Assembly: GCF_946221465.1 (NCBI RefSeq) | Contig: NZ_CAMJVP010000152.1 | Coordinates: 1-8,035, forward strand | Direction: 5' to 3' | Length of the DNA stretch: 8,035 bases | Source: an uncultured Aeromicrobium sp. | GTDB lineage: Bacteria > Actinomycetota > Actinomycetes > Propionibacteriales > Nocardioidaceae | In this document: one piece after another, positions 1-6,110 of the stretch | Position numbering within the stretch: position 1 is the first letter of the stretch | Layout: every line of letters begins with the position of its first letter | Position numbers and translations under genes: made by a program | The notes under the pieces: generated by a model | What the model was told of the DNA's origin: nothing | Database searches by the model: none | Seen by the model: only the letters and a program-made list of their open reading frames with translations

Positions 1-1053
1 ACGGCCTCCGCCGGCGGCGGGTGCGGGGGTCTTGGGCGGGGGCGTCCCGCCGGAACCGCCACCCGAGCTGCCGGCCTTGGGGTCATCGAGAACCTTCTTG
101 GGCTCGCTGCCGCCCTGGGGCTTGGACGGGATCGGGAGCGGCCGGTTGAGCGCGTTCTTGGCCTCCTGCTCGGTGCCCATCTGCTGGTAGAGGTCGAAGC
201 CCAGGAAAGACACGAAGCGGTAGACCATGTAGGGCGCGAACGCGGCGATGCCCAGCAGGACGATGCCGGTGATCGGCTCGGTGACCGCGGCGATGTCCGC
301 CTCGATCGGGGTGGCGATCTGGGTGATCGCCAGCAGGAAGATGACGACGAGCACGAGCTTGGAGACGATGAGGGCGATCACGAACGCCGCCCACTTGCCG
401 ATCCACCCTTTGGTGGCGTCCCAGGACGCACCGGCGAACGCGATCGGCGCCAGAACGACGCCGACCAGCAGCAGCGCCTTGCGGATCAGCAGCGAGAACC
501 AGACGATCGCGACGGCGGCGATCATCAGCCCGGCGAGGAAGATCGTGACGATCGCCCCGACGCCAGGAGCGGCGATGTTGATAGCGCTCAGCCCGGCAGC
601 GAGCAGGATGATCTTGTCGCCCATCGTCCCGGTGGTCTCGCCGGATGCCTGGATGATGCCGATGCAGAGTTGGTCCACGATTTCCAGCGCGAGCGCGGTC
701 AACGTGACCACGACGAACGCGCCGAGCACCGATTTCGCGGCACCGAGCGCGGCTCTGGACAGCGCGGTCGGGTCTCGGCGTATCAGCCCGGTGATGAGTT
801 GCAGGCAGAAGAAGATCAGGACGAGGAAGACGCCGATGCCGAAGATCAGGTTGTAGACGTTGGTGAACCCCGCGGTCTGGACATCAACCAGCGTGGTCGT
901 GTCGAAGACCGACCACATCGCCTCGATCAGCCACCCAGCCGCGCCACCCCTCGCCTGGGCGAGCCAGTCGAACGGGGCTGCTACGACGGTTGCGGCGGCT
1001 TCGCCGGCTATGTCGCAGACAGTCGAGATAACGGGAATGTCGCAGACACCCAT
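1..1053 (-). CDS. TrbL/VirB6-like polytopic conjugal transfer membrane protein (3' end missing)
   Basis: 351 codons are visible and the reading frame is still open at the left edge, so the C-terminus is missing. The ATG start is supported by an AGGAG Shine-Dalgarno (1061-1065) 7 nt upstream. The protein has a short N-terminal stretch with two Cys (residues 4 and 13) and an amphipathic Trp-rich region (28-50). About five or six hydrophobic spans follow, at roughly 67-90, 107-128, 148-176, 178-206, 222-247 and 262-284. From about residue 300 the tail is hydrophilic, then rich in Gly, Ser and Pro. A multi-span core with a soluble tail fits the VirB6/TrbL family, the inner-membrane channel of type IV secretion systems, and the text resembles actinobacterial proteins annotated as TrbL. 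It follows the pilin-like gene after 28 nt, consistent with one transfer operon. The family call rests on architecture and recognition, not on a catalytic motif. Confidence 0.72.
   Translation of the reverse strand, partial: MGVCDIPVISTVCDIAGEAAATVVAAPFDWLAQARGGAAGWLIEAMWSVFDTTTLVDVQTAGFTNVYNLIFGIGVFLVLIFFCLQLITGLIRRDPTALSRAALGAAKSVLGAFVVVTLTALALEIVDQLCIGIIQASGETTGTMGDKIILLAAGLSAINIAAPGVGAIVTIFLAGLMIAAVAIVWFSLLIRKALLLVGVVLAPIAFAGASWDATKGWIGKWAAFVIALIVSKLVLVVIFLLAITQIATPIEADIAAVTEPITGIVLLGIAAFAPYMVYRFVSFLGFDLYQQMGTEQEAKNALNRPLPIPSKPQGGSEPKKVLDDPKAGSSGGGSGGTPPPKTPAPAAGGGR
1010..1048. repeat. 12-bp direct repeat in the 5' end of the TrbL-like gene
   Basis: ATGTCGCAGACA occurs at 1010-1021 and again at 1037-1048, with a period of 27 nt (nine codons). 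Both copies are read in the same frame on the minus strand and encode the tetrapeptide VCDI, at residues 3-6 and 12-15. The repeat may simply reflect a duplicated peptide motif that places two cysteines nine residues apart ahead of the first membrane span. Confidence 0.6.
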
Positions 1054-1081
1054 CACGAATCTCCTGCTGTGACGGCCGGCC

Positions 1082-1351
1082 TCATACGGCCTGGCCCACG
1101 TTCCAGAAAAAATTGACCAACGTGACCGCGGCACCGCAGATCACGGCGGCACCGCAGGAGATGAGGACGCCCAGCTTGCCTCTGCCCGCCAGATGCGGGT
1201 TCGAGCTGTTCGAGCCGTAAGCCCACACGATCGCGCTGACGATCAGGGCGAGCACGGCCAGGATGAGGCCGACCGTCATCACGGCGCCGACGATGGTGCG
1301 GAGCTGTTCGATGCCGGGCAGTCCGGAGCTGTTGGGGTCAATGTCGATCAC
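1082..1351 (-). CDS. Small two-helix membrane protein, DUF6112-like (pilin-like), copy 2
   Basis: An 89-residue protein. The GTG start at 1351 is chosen because a strong GAGGGAG Shine-Dalgarno (1360-1366) lies 8 nt upstream. The same frame stays open for about 50 more codons, but that part has no membrane-protein character. After a polar N-terminus (IDIDPNSSG) there are two hydrophobic spans, about residues 19-42 and 58-80, joined by a polar loop containing Asn-Pro and Gly-Arg-Gly-Lys. By eye it is about 46% identical (38 of 82 aligned positions) to the preceding gene product, so the pair is a tandem duplication. Short two-span proteins next to VirB6-like genes resemble VirB2/TrbC pilin subunits in layout. 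The DUF6112 label is from recognition of the family style, and the pilin role is inference. Confidence 0.75.
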   Translation of the reverse strand: MIDIDPNSSGLPGIEQLRTIVGAVMTVGLILAVLALIVSAIVWAYGSNSSNPHLAGRGKLGVLISCGAAVICGAAVTLVNFFWNVGQAV

Positions 1352-1430
1352 GGTGGTTACTCCCTCGCTGAGCAGTTGGCTTGTGGCGGCGAGGTGAACC
1401 AGGAAGCGACTGGCGAGTAGACACGGGAGA

Positions 1431-1452
1431 AGCCCGCCCCTGAGGGCGGGCC
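1431..1452 (-). terminator. GC-rich hairpin between the two pilin-like genes (attenuator or processing site)
   Basis: A perfect 8-bp G+C-only stem (arms 1432-1439 and 1444-1451) has a 4-nt loop and starts 19 nt after the stop codon of the upstream gene. On the transcribed strand the sequence after the stem is TTCTCCCG, so there is no U-tract and a classical Rho-independent terminator is not supported. It could slow 3' exonucleases, giving more message for the upstream pilin-like gene, or act as a partial terminator. The rest of the 119-nt gap (1352-1470) holds only the next gene's ribosome binding site. Confidence 0.45.
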
Positions 1453-1470
1453 TATCGGATGGTGCGAGGG

Positions 1471-1737
1471 TCAGAGCTGGTTGCCGAGGGCGATGAGCCA
1501 GTTCACCCACGCGACCCCCGCGCCAGCGAGCGCGGCGGCGGCGATCCCGACGAGCACCCCGACTCGCCCTTTGGAGGCAAGGGCGGGGTTGCCGTGCGAG
1601 GCGCCGAACGCCCAGCAGATCGCTGAGACGATCACCATGAGCACCGCGACGATCAGCACGACCGTCAGCAGGGCGCCGATGACCTGTTTCAGATCGCCGA
1701 TGCCGCCCAGCCCGTCGAAGTCGGGAAACACGCCCAT
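1471..1737 (-). CDS. Small two-helix membrane protein, DUF6112-like (pilin-like), copy 1
   Basis: An 88-residue protein beginning MGVFPDFDG. The ATG at 1737 shares its A with the TGA stop of the hydrolase gene (TGATG), so translation is very probably coupled. The GTG directly before it (1740-1738) is in frame and could serve instead. An AAGGCGG stretch just upstream can act as a Shine-Dalgarno. Two hydrophobic spans (about residues 18-45 and 59-84) flank a short polar loop with Asn-Pro and Lys-Gly-Arg, matching the paralog at 1082-1351. The shared core is G-L-x-G-I, then I-V-S-A-I-x-W-A, then G-V-L and V-N near the C-terminus. There is no cleavable signal peptide before the first span. Family membership by recognition is DUF6112, and a pilin or channel-accessory role is inferred from size and neighbours. 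Confidence 0.75.
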   Translation of the reverse strand: MGVFPDFDGLGGIGDLKQVIGALLTVVLIVAVLMVIVSAICWAFGASHGNPALASKGRVGVLVGIAAAALAGAGVAWVNWLIALGNQL

Positions 1738-3368
1738 CACGCGCCGCCTTGGACGGTGATGTGCAGGTGGTCGAAGTGCCCGCCGGTCACGTAGCCGGGG
1801 TCGTGCATCCCGCCCCCGTCGTAGGGGCGCCAACCTTCGGCGTCGCGAGCGAGGGACCATATTTTGCCTTGCCAGATCAGGTACTCCACGCCCAAGACCT
1901 CGGCATGGTCTTTCAGCCAGTTCGTGAGCGCCCATCCGGCTTCGAGCTGCGCGGGCGTCGGGTACTGGCCGATGGCGTTGCCGAACGCCACGTCACAGGC
2001 GCGGCCCAGCGGGTGCTCGGAGACGGTGCCCGGACGGGGCGAGTAGCACGCCCACGAGGTGTCGGGGAAAGCTGCGCGAGCCTGGGCCATGACGTGCGCC
2101 ATGCGAGCGGTGATCTGCCCTGAGCTGGTGGGGTCATCGACCATCCGGTCGGGGTCGCCGTCCAGTGGAGCCGGCGCGCCCGCGGTGCCGCCGCCGGCGT
2201 CGCATCCGGGGCTGCCGACCGTGGCTTCGGGCAGGTCGGCCGCGTTGTGGTCGTTGAGCCACTTGGCCGCGTCGACGGCCTCGCCGCTAGTGCCGCCGGG
2301 CCGGACCTCGAAATGCAGGTGCGGTCCCGTGCTGTTGCCGGAGCTGCCGACATCGCCGATGTGCTGGCCCGCGGTCACGCGGTCTCCGGCCGTGACGTGG
2401 ATGCCCGACTGCCACATATGCGCGTAGGCCGTTGCCACTGTCGCGCCGTCGATATGGTGCTCGATGACGATGAGCCCGCCGTAGCCGCCGGAGAACTCGG
2501 CCACGGTCACGGTGCCGTCCGCGGCGGCGAGGATCGGCGTGCCATCCGGTGCGGCGAAGTCCGTGCCGGTGTGGAACGACGGCTCCCCGGTGATCGGATG
2601 GATACGCGGCCCGAACTCGCTGGTGAGCACCCAGGTTCCCTCGGGGAGCGGGAACACGACCCGCGAGGACTCCGCAACCGGCCCCACCGCCAGCGGGGCG
2701 GCGGCCGGGCCGGCCGCACCCGTCGCACCGGTGAGGGCGTCGAGGATGCGTTCGGCGACCGGCTCGTAGTTGCGGTAGCGGTCAGGGTAGGCACTGACCT
2801 CGACGGACTGCGCGGCCTCTCCGGGGTCCATCTGCGCCCAACCGGGAATGTCCAGCAGGCCCCGCGGCGAGGGATAGTTCGGGCCATCGGGTCCGCCGTA
2901 GAACGCGCGGGCCTGATAGGTCGTGTCCATCAGCTCCGCGACGGTTCCCCACCCGGATTGCGGGCGCATCTGGAACAGGCCGAGGGAGTCGTGGTCGCCG
3001 CCGTTGCCGTCGTTGGGGTAGCTCGCGGACTCGGGGTAGGCACTCGTGTTGGCGAGCTGGCGCAGGGTGCTCTCGGTGAGCGCGGCCATCAGCGCGATCT
3101 TGATGCCGGCCCGGCCCACGCCCTCGATGCTGTTGCCGATCGTGATGATCGTGGCCGCGTGCGTGAGCTGCTGCCGGTTCAGTGTGAACGTGGTGCCGTC
3201 TTGAGTGGTGACGGTCAACGAGTCGGGGATGTTGCCCACGGTGACGTTGCCGCCGGGGACGGCGCAGTTCGCGGCGGCGGGGTTCATCAGCACGCCGATC
3301 GCCAGCAGGACGCAGGCCGGGCCGAACAGGACGAAGGCGAGTCCGAGGATGAGGAGCTTCTTGACCAC
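1737..3368 (-). CDS. Membrane-anchored three-domain peptidoglycan hydrolase (lysozyme-like + M23 + M15-like)
   Basis: A 543-residue protein. The GTG start at 3368 has AGAGGG (3375-3380) 6 nt upstream and is followed at once by a membrane anchor (residues 4-29). The frame runs open to 3689, but that extension overlaps the upstream gene. Residues 75-160 look like a lysozyme/transglycosylase domain, with candidate catalytic Glu99 in ALTES and the signature SLGLFQMRPQSGWGT-like stretch at 128-142. Residues 236-360 are an M23 (LytM-type) endopeptidase with His266-x3-Asp270, His317 and His350-x-His352, so its zinc site looks intact. After an Ala/Gly/Pro linker, residues 418-543 carry EHPLGRACD (His452, Asp459) and a terminal HFDHLH (531-536), like the ARB_07466-type/M15-like zinc fold. 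It would cut the cell wall to let the transfer apparatus through, acting outside the membrane. The third domain is the least certain call. Confidence 0.88.
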   Translation of the reverse strand: MVKKLLILGLAFVLFGPACVLLAIGVLMNPAAANCAVPGGNVTVGNIPDSLTVTTQDGTTFTLNRQQLTHAATIITIGNSIEGVGRAGIKIALMAALTESTLRQLANTSAYPESASYPNDGNGGDHDSLGLFQMRPQSGWGTVAELMDTTYQARAFYGGPDGPNYPSPRGLLDIPGWAQMDPGEAAQSVEVSAYPDRYRNYEPVAERILDALTGATGAAGPAAAPLAVGPVAESSRVVFPLPEGTWVLTSEFGPRIHPITGEPSFHTGTDFAAPDGTPILAAADGTVTVAEFSGGYGGLIVIEHHIDGATVATAYAHMWQSGIHVTAGDRVTAGQHIGDVGSSGNSTGPHLHFEVRPGGTSGEAVDAAKWLNDHNAADLPEATVGSPGCDAGGGTAGAPAPLDGDPDRMVDDPTSSGQITARMAHVMAQARAAFPDTSWACYSPRPGTVSEHPLGRACDVAFGNAIGQYPTPAQLEAGWALTNWLKDHAEVLGVEYLIWQGKIWSLARDAEGWRPYDGGGMHDPGYVTGGHFDHLHITVQGGA

Positions 3369-3381
3369 GACGTGCCCTCTC

Positions 3382-4071
3382 TCATCGCAGCGGGTTGTCG
3401 AGCTGCGACAGGCGCAGCACATGACACAGGCCGGTGCGGAACTCCGGTGCCGGGGGCGGGCAGGCCAGGAACACGGTGAAGGCCACGGGGTGTTCGCTCG
3501 TGACGGTTTCACCGTTCCAGACGCCCTCGCGGTGCCGGGTTCCTTCGATCGTGACCGCGGTCGCACCGGCCGGGAGCTGGCCGGGCTGGGCCTGCTCGAC
3601 TGCGGTGTCCCACGCTTCGGGCACGAAGGAAGACTCGATGGTGAGGTGCTGGGTGGTGGCGTACTTGCGCAGCTCGATCCACGCCTCACGCGACGGCAGA
3701 TAGGACGCGATGTCGGAGGCGAGGCCGGCCTGTTCGGTGCCGGACGGGTCGCCCACCGCGAGGATCACGCTGGTGTAGTCCAAGGGCATCAGCCCCGAGC
3801 CGGTATCCCACGCGAACAGGGCCTCGGCGACGTTGCGGGCGAACTCGTCGGGATCGCTGGACGGCGTGACCTGCGGCAGCCGTGGCGTGCCCGGCCCGGT
3901 CTCGCCCGGCGCGGTGACGGTGGGGTCTGCTCCGGGATCGGGGGCGGCGGGTCGTTGAGGGCCGGCGATCAGCCCGTAGACGCCGATGCCGACCAGGATC
4001 AGCAGGACGAGGCTGGCGGCGATCACGGCGATCAGGCGGCCACGGGACCAGGAGGCGGGATTCGTCTTCAT
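3382..4071 (-). CDS. Single-span membrane protein, possible VirB8/TcpC-like transfer component
   Basis: A 229-residue protein. The ATG at 4071 is chosen because the product then starts with a short basic N-terminus followed by one membrane span (about residues 12-36). The ribosome binding site is weak. The frame continues to an ATG at 4164, but that would overlap the parB-like gene with low-complexity residues. After a Pro/Gly-rich linker (38-72), residues 73-229 form a soluble extracytoplasmic domain starting DPDEFARNVAEALFAWDT. Its helix followed by strand-rich text suits an NTF2-like fold as in VirB8/TcpC. Two Cys (204 and 216) near the end could form a disulfide outside the membrane. The stop lies 13 nt before the hydrolase start. 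No conserved motif proves the family. The role is inferred from topology and its place between parB and the wall hydrolase. Confidence 0.6.
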   Translation of the reverse strand: MKTNPASWSRGRLIAVIAASLVLLILVGIGVYGLIAGPQRPAAPDPGADPTVTAPGETGPGTPRLPQVTPSSDPDEFARNVAEALFAWDTGSGLMPLDYTSVILAVGDPSGTEQAGLASDIASYLPSREAWIELRKYATTQHLTIESSFVPEAWDTAVEQAQPGQLPAGATAVTIEGTRHREGVWNGETVTSEHPVAFTVFLACPPPAPEFRTGLCHVLRLSQLDNPLR

Positions 4072-4120
4072 ATCGCCAGGTGCTCGCTGCCCGGAACGAC
4101 GAGAGCGACTGCCGCTGGGG

Positions 4121-5140
4121 TCAGAGGGCACGCAGCAGTGGCCGACCGGCCGGCTCGGCCGCAACGGTGGTGCGGGCGGTGCGGAGCTGATCGGCGAACT
4201 CGATGGTGCCCTCGACGGTGGCGAAGAACGCCTCGGCTTGCTCGTCGGTGAGCTCGACGGCCAGTTCGTCCACGTCGTAGTGGGTCCACCACGCTTCCAG
4301 GTCGCCCCAGGTCAGTACGAACGCACGAACCGGGTACCGCGCCGGCCCCTCGTCCTCGGCGGCTGGGCGACGCTTCGGCGCTGCCGGCTTCGTTGCTTTG
4401 CTGGTCTTGGCGGCGTGGACGCGCGCCAGGGCTTCGTCGGCCAGCTCGTGCAACCGCCGGTCCCGCTCGCTGTCGGCCTCGGCTTGGGTGTCGCGGAGGC
4501 GCTGGAAGATCGGGTTGACCGCCGCGCCGGCCTCGATCTGCGCCAGCCCGTCCCGCGCCTGGACGCGGATCGCCTCCGGGGTGCTCGGGTCGTCGGCCAG
4601 GTGTTGCAGGTAGCCGATCTGTTCCAGCCGGCTGTAGGACGCCGAGCCGGTCACCATCCGCGCCGCCTGTGTCCGCGCGTCCCCGAGCTGGTGCGAGTCC
4701 GATGGTCCCGCTGAATCGGCGGGACCATGCTGTCCCGGCTCGTGGCCCTCGTGGAACTGGGTCTTGGCCTTGCGGCGGGCGGCATCCTCGGCCATGAGTT
4801 CCTTGATCTCCCGGTACAAGGCGGCGGCCTCGATCGGGGTGAGCGGCTTGTGGAGCTGGTTGTCGTCCTGCTCGGCCAGCAGATGCCCCAGCCGGTCCGA
4901 GATACCGCTACGGACCCACACGCTGACGCGGCGCCAGCCGAGCTTCTTGATCGCCGCCATCCGGCGCGCCCCGCACACCAGCACCCCATCCGGGGTGATC
5001 GTCGGCGGCTGCAACAGGCCATCCCGGTCGATCGACGCCGCGAGCGCGTCCAGGTCGCCCAGGTCCGTGCGGTGTCGCTGGCCGACAGTGATGGAGTCCA
5101 CCGCCCGCTCCAGCTCGATGTGCCCGGCCGGTGCGCTCAT
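4121..5140 (-). CDS. ParB-like nuclease/partition-domain DNA-binding protein
   Basis: A 339-residue protein whose ATG overlaps the preceding stop by 4 nt (ATGA). Residues 27-76 match the ParB N-terminal domain: LDALAASIDRDGLLQPPTI, then GARRMAAIKKLGW. The box usually written GERR reads GARR here (57-60), so the usual Glu is Ala. Residues 89-115 (AEQDDNQLHKPLTPIEAAALYREI) match the segment that leads into the ParB helix-turn-helix. A charged linker (117-155) is followed by a helical region (156-216, ending AGAAVNPIFQRLRD) typical of mobile-element ParB proteins. The C-terminal 270-325 region is acidic and has a Trp pair (WW at 284-285). Known relatives bind element DNA for partition or regulation. 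No parA-type ATPase gene is visible, so regulation or transfer-origin binding is as plausible as partition. Confidence 0.82.
   Translation of the reverse strand: MSAPAGHIELERAVDSITVGQRHRTDLGDLDALAASIDRDGLLQPPTITPDGVLVCGARRMAAIKKLGWRRVSVWVRSGISDRLGHLLAEQDDNQLHKPLTPIEAAALYREIKELMAEDAARRKAKTQFHEGHEPGQHGPADSAGPSDSHQLGDARTQAARMVTGSASYSRLEQIGYLQHLADDPSTPEAIRVQARDGLAQIEAGAAVNPIFQRLRDTQAEADSERDRRLHELADEALARVHAAKTSKATKPAAPKRRPAAEDEGPARYPVRAFVLTWGDLEAWWTHYDVDELAVELTDEQAEAFFATVEGTIEFADQLRTARTTVAAEPAGRPLLRAL
4702..4728. repeat. 10-bp inverted repeat inside the parB-like gene
   Basis: ATGGTCCCGC (4702-4711) and GCGGGACCAT (4719-4728) form perfect arms around a 7-nt spacer. The repeat falls in the codons for the variable linker (about residues 138-146), where protein constraint is low. 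It might be a binding site for the ParB-like protein itself or an mRNA hairpin. By a rough base-composition estimate such an arm would appear by chance in perhaps one in five windows of this size, so the function is open. Confidence 0.5.
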
Positions 5141-6018
5141 CCCGCACCCCGCGCCTTCGTCATGCGCGGTGCGGCCAGGGAGAGGGTGAGCACGAGGTCG
5201 TCATCGCGCAGCAGCACCGGCAGCGTCTCGCCGATCAGCAGCCGCAACAGCACGCCGCGTCCCGCGCCGGTCGCCGCGAGCGCCGGGTCCGGGCAGCCGA
5301 GCAGGGCGCGCAGCAGCACCGCCCAGGAGCGTCCCGGAAGGTCGATCAGGGCTCTGGCGTGCTTATCGCGTCGGAGCGTCTCGTAGGCGGTGTGCCGGTT
5401 CCCGACGCGGGTCAGCGCCACGCAGACGTGCTCCACCGCCGAGCGTGCCGTGCCCTCGGGCCAGTCCAACAGCATCAACAGCGTGATCGCGTCCTCGACC
5501 GCCGACGCCGCCGTGGTTGCCGCCGGCTCGGCCGGTGCCTGCTCCGGGGTGTCGTCGCGGTCGTGGGCGTCCTTGATCTGGAACGCGGGATGGTAGTCGC
5601 TCAGGACGTTCTCGCGGTCGGAGAGCCGTTCGGGGTCGTGGAAGATCGAGTAGCGGGGCCGGCGTGCCTGGTGGGTCGAGCACAGCAGCCCTTGGCCGCG
5701 TTCCTCGGCGATGCAGGTGATCCGCACCGCGTGCGTGATGACCGCCCACGGGTCATCGGCGGTGCGGGCGGCCCTGGTGCGCATCACGTCGAACGCCGCC
5801 GACGCGGCCTCCCAAGGATCGAGCCGGTGCTTGTGCGCCAGCGCGGCGTACTTCTCGGCCGCGAACGCCATCAGTTCTGCTGCTACCGGGTCGTGCTCCC
5901 AGGCGCCGCGACCGGCGGCGTGCAACCGTTTCAGCAGGGCACGCAGGCCCTCGCTGGTGCGGTAGTCCTCAGCCAGCCGGCCGCTGGTCTCGCTCATAGT
6001 GCTGGTGTCGTTGGTCAT
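5137..6018 (-). CDS. Uncharacterised protein with weak sigma-region-2-like features
   Basis: A 293-residue soluble protein with no membrane span. The ATG at 6018 is preferred because GGGAGG lies 10 nt upstream. A second in-frame ATG (5997, MSETSG) has no such site, and the open frame further upstream reads through the leader hairpins. The N-terminal half is helical (18-110). The text DPWEAASAAFDVMRTRA (68-83) followed by DDPWAVITHAVRI (88-100) recalls sigma-70 region 2 of ECF-type factors, in which an acidic/aromatic helix is followed by a PxxWLxxIARN-like helix. A polar Ala/Pro linker (150-172) leads to a second helical domain (173-280) with GNRHTAYETLRRDKHARAL, which might be a DNA-contacting helix pair. 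I do not recognise the family. Its stop overlaps the parB-like start, so the two are probably co-expressed and may regulate the element together. Confidence 0.7.
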   Translation of the reverse strand: MTNDTSTMSETSGRLAEDYRTSEGLRALLKRLHAAGRGAWEHDPVAAELMAFAAEKYAALAHKHRLDPWEAASAAFDVMRTRAARTADDPWAVITHAVRITCIAEERGQGLLCSTHQARRPRYSIFHDPERLSDRENVLSDYHPAFQIKDAHDRDDTPEQAPAEPAATTAASAVEDAITLLMLLDWPEGTARSAVEHVCVALTRVGNRHTAYETLRRDKHARALIDLPGRSWAVLLRALLGCPDPALAATGAGRGVLLRLLIGETLPVLLRDDDLVLTLSLAAPRMTKARGAG

Positions 6019-6110
6019 GGTCTGAGCACCTCCCGACGGCGAGGTGCACCCGCAGACGACTGCGGGTCTCGCCTTTGTGGAGTGGGCGCCCATGACTCAT
6101 CACCACCCGG
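6019..6110 (-). other. Intergenic leader between the small charged protein gene and the 5137-6018 gene
   Basis: This 92-nt gap is the second longest in the window, after 1352-1470. Apart from the competing hairpins and the ribosome binding site it includes a short palindrome ATGACTCAT (6092-6100). No convincing -10/-35 pair is visible on the minus strand, so an internal promoter is possible but not shown. Confidence 0.35.
6026..6073 (-). promoter_or_regulatory. Competing leader hairpins able to hide or free the ribosome binding site
   Basis: Two overlapping inverted repeats lie directly before the 6018 start. Hairpin A pairs 6026-6032 (GCACCTC on the plus strand) with 6041-6047 (GAGGTGC) across an 8-nt loop, and its start-proximal arm contains most of the Shine-Dalgarno. 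Hairpin B has a perfect 8-bp stem (6048-6055 with 6060-6067, tetraloop). It extends by 6 bp (6038-6043 with 6068-6073) past a 4-nt bulge. The 6-bp extension of B uses bases needed by A, so A and the full-length B exclude each other: A blocks translation initiation, full B releases it. This layout suggests translational control, but no known riboswitch or T-box motif is recognised. Confidence 0.45.

Noticed and set aside
83..406. Minus-strand frame of 107 codons inside the TrbL-like gene
   Set aside because: It is a shifted-frame shadow, rich in Arg and His. The overlapping frame from 1053 encodes coherent membrane spans.
1431..1452. Classical Rho-independent terminator
   Set aside because: There is no run of T after the stem on the transcribed strand, and the operon continues with a strong ribosome binding site. 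It is listed instead as a possible attenuator or processing hairpin.
2247..3479. Plus-strand open frame of 410 codons opposite the hydrolase
   Set aside because: The opposite strand encodes clear M23 and lysozyme-like motifs. This frame shows only biased composition.
3369..3689. N-terminal extension of the hydrolase
   Set aside because: It overlaps the upstream gene and encodes Ser/Pro/Arg-rich text. The GTG at 3368 has a good Shine-Dalgarno and leads straight into the membrane anchor.
4072..4164. Upstream start for the single-span membrane protein
   Set aside because: It would overlap the parB end and add low-complexity residues without a better ribosome binding site. It is kept only as an alternative.
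3205..4251. Plus-strand open frame of 348 codons
   Set aside because: It is antisense to the hydrolase, the single-span membrane protein gene and the parB end, with no recognisable domain.
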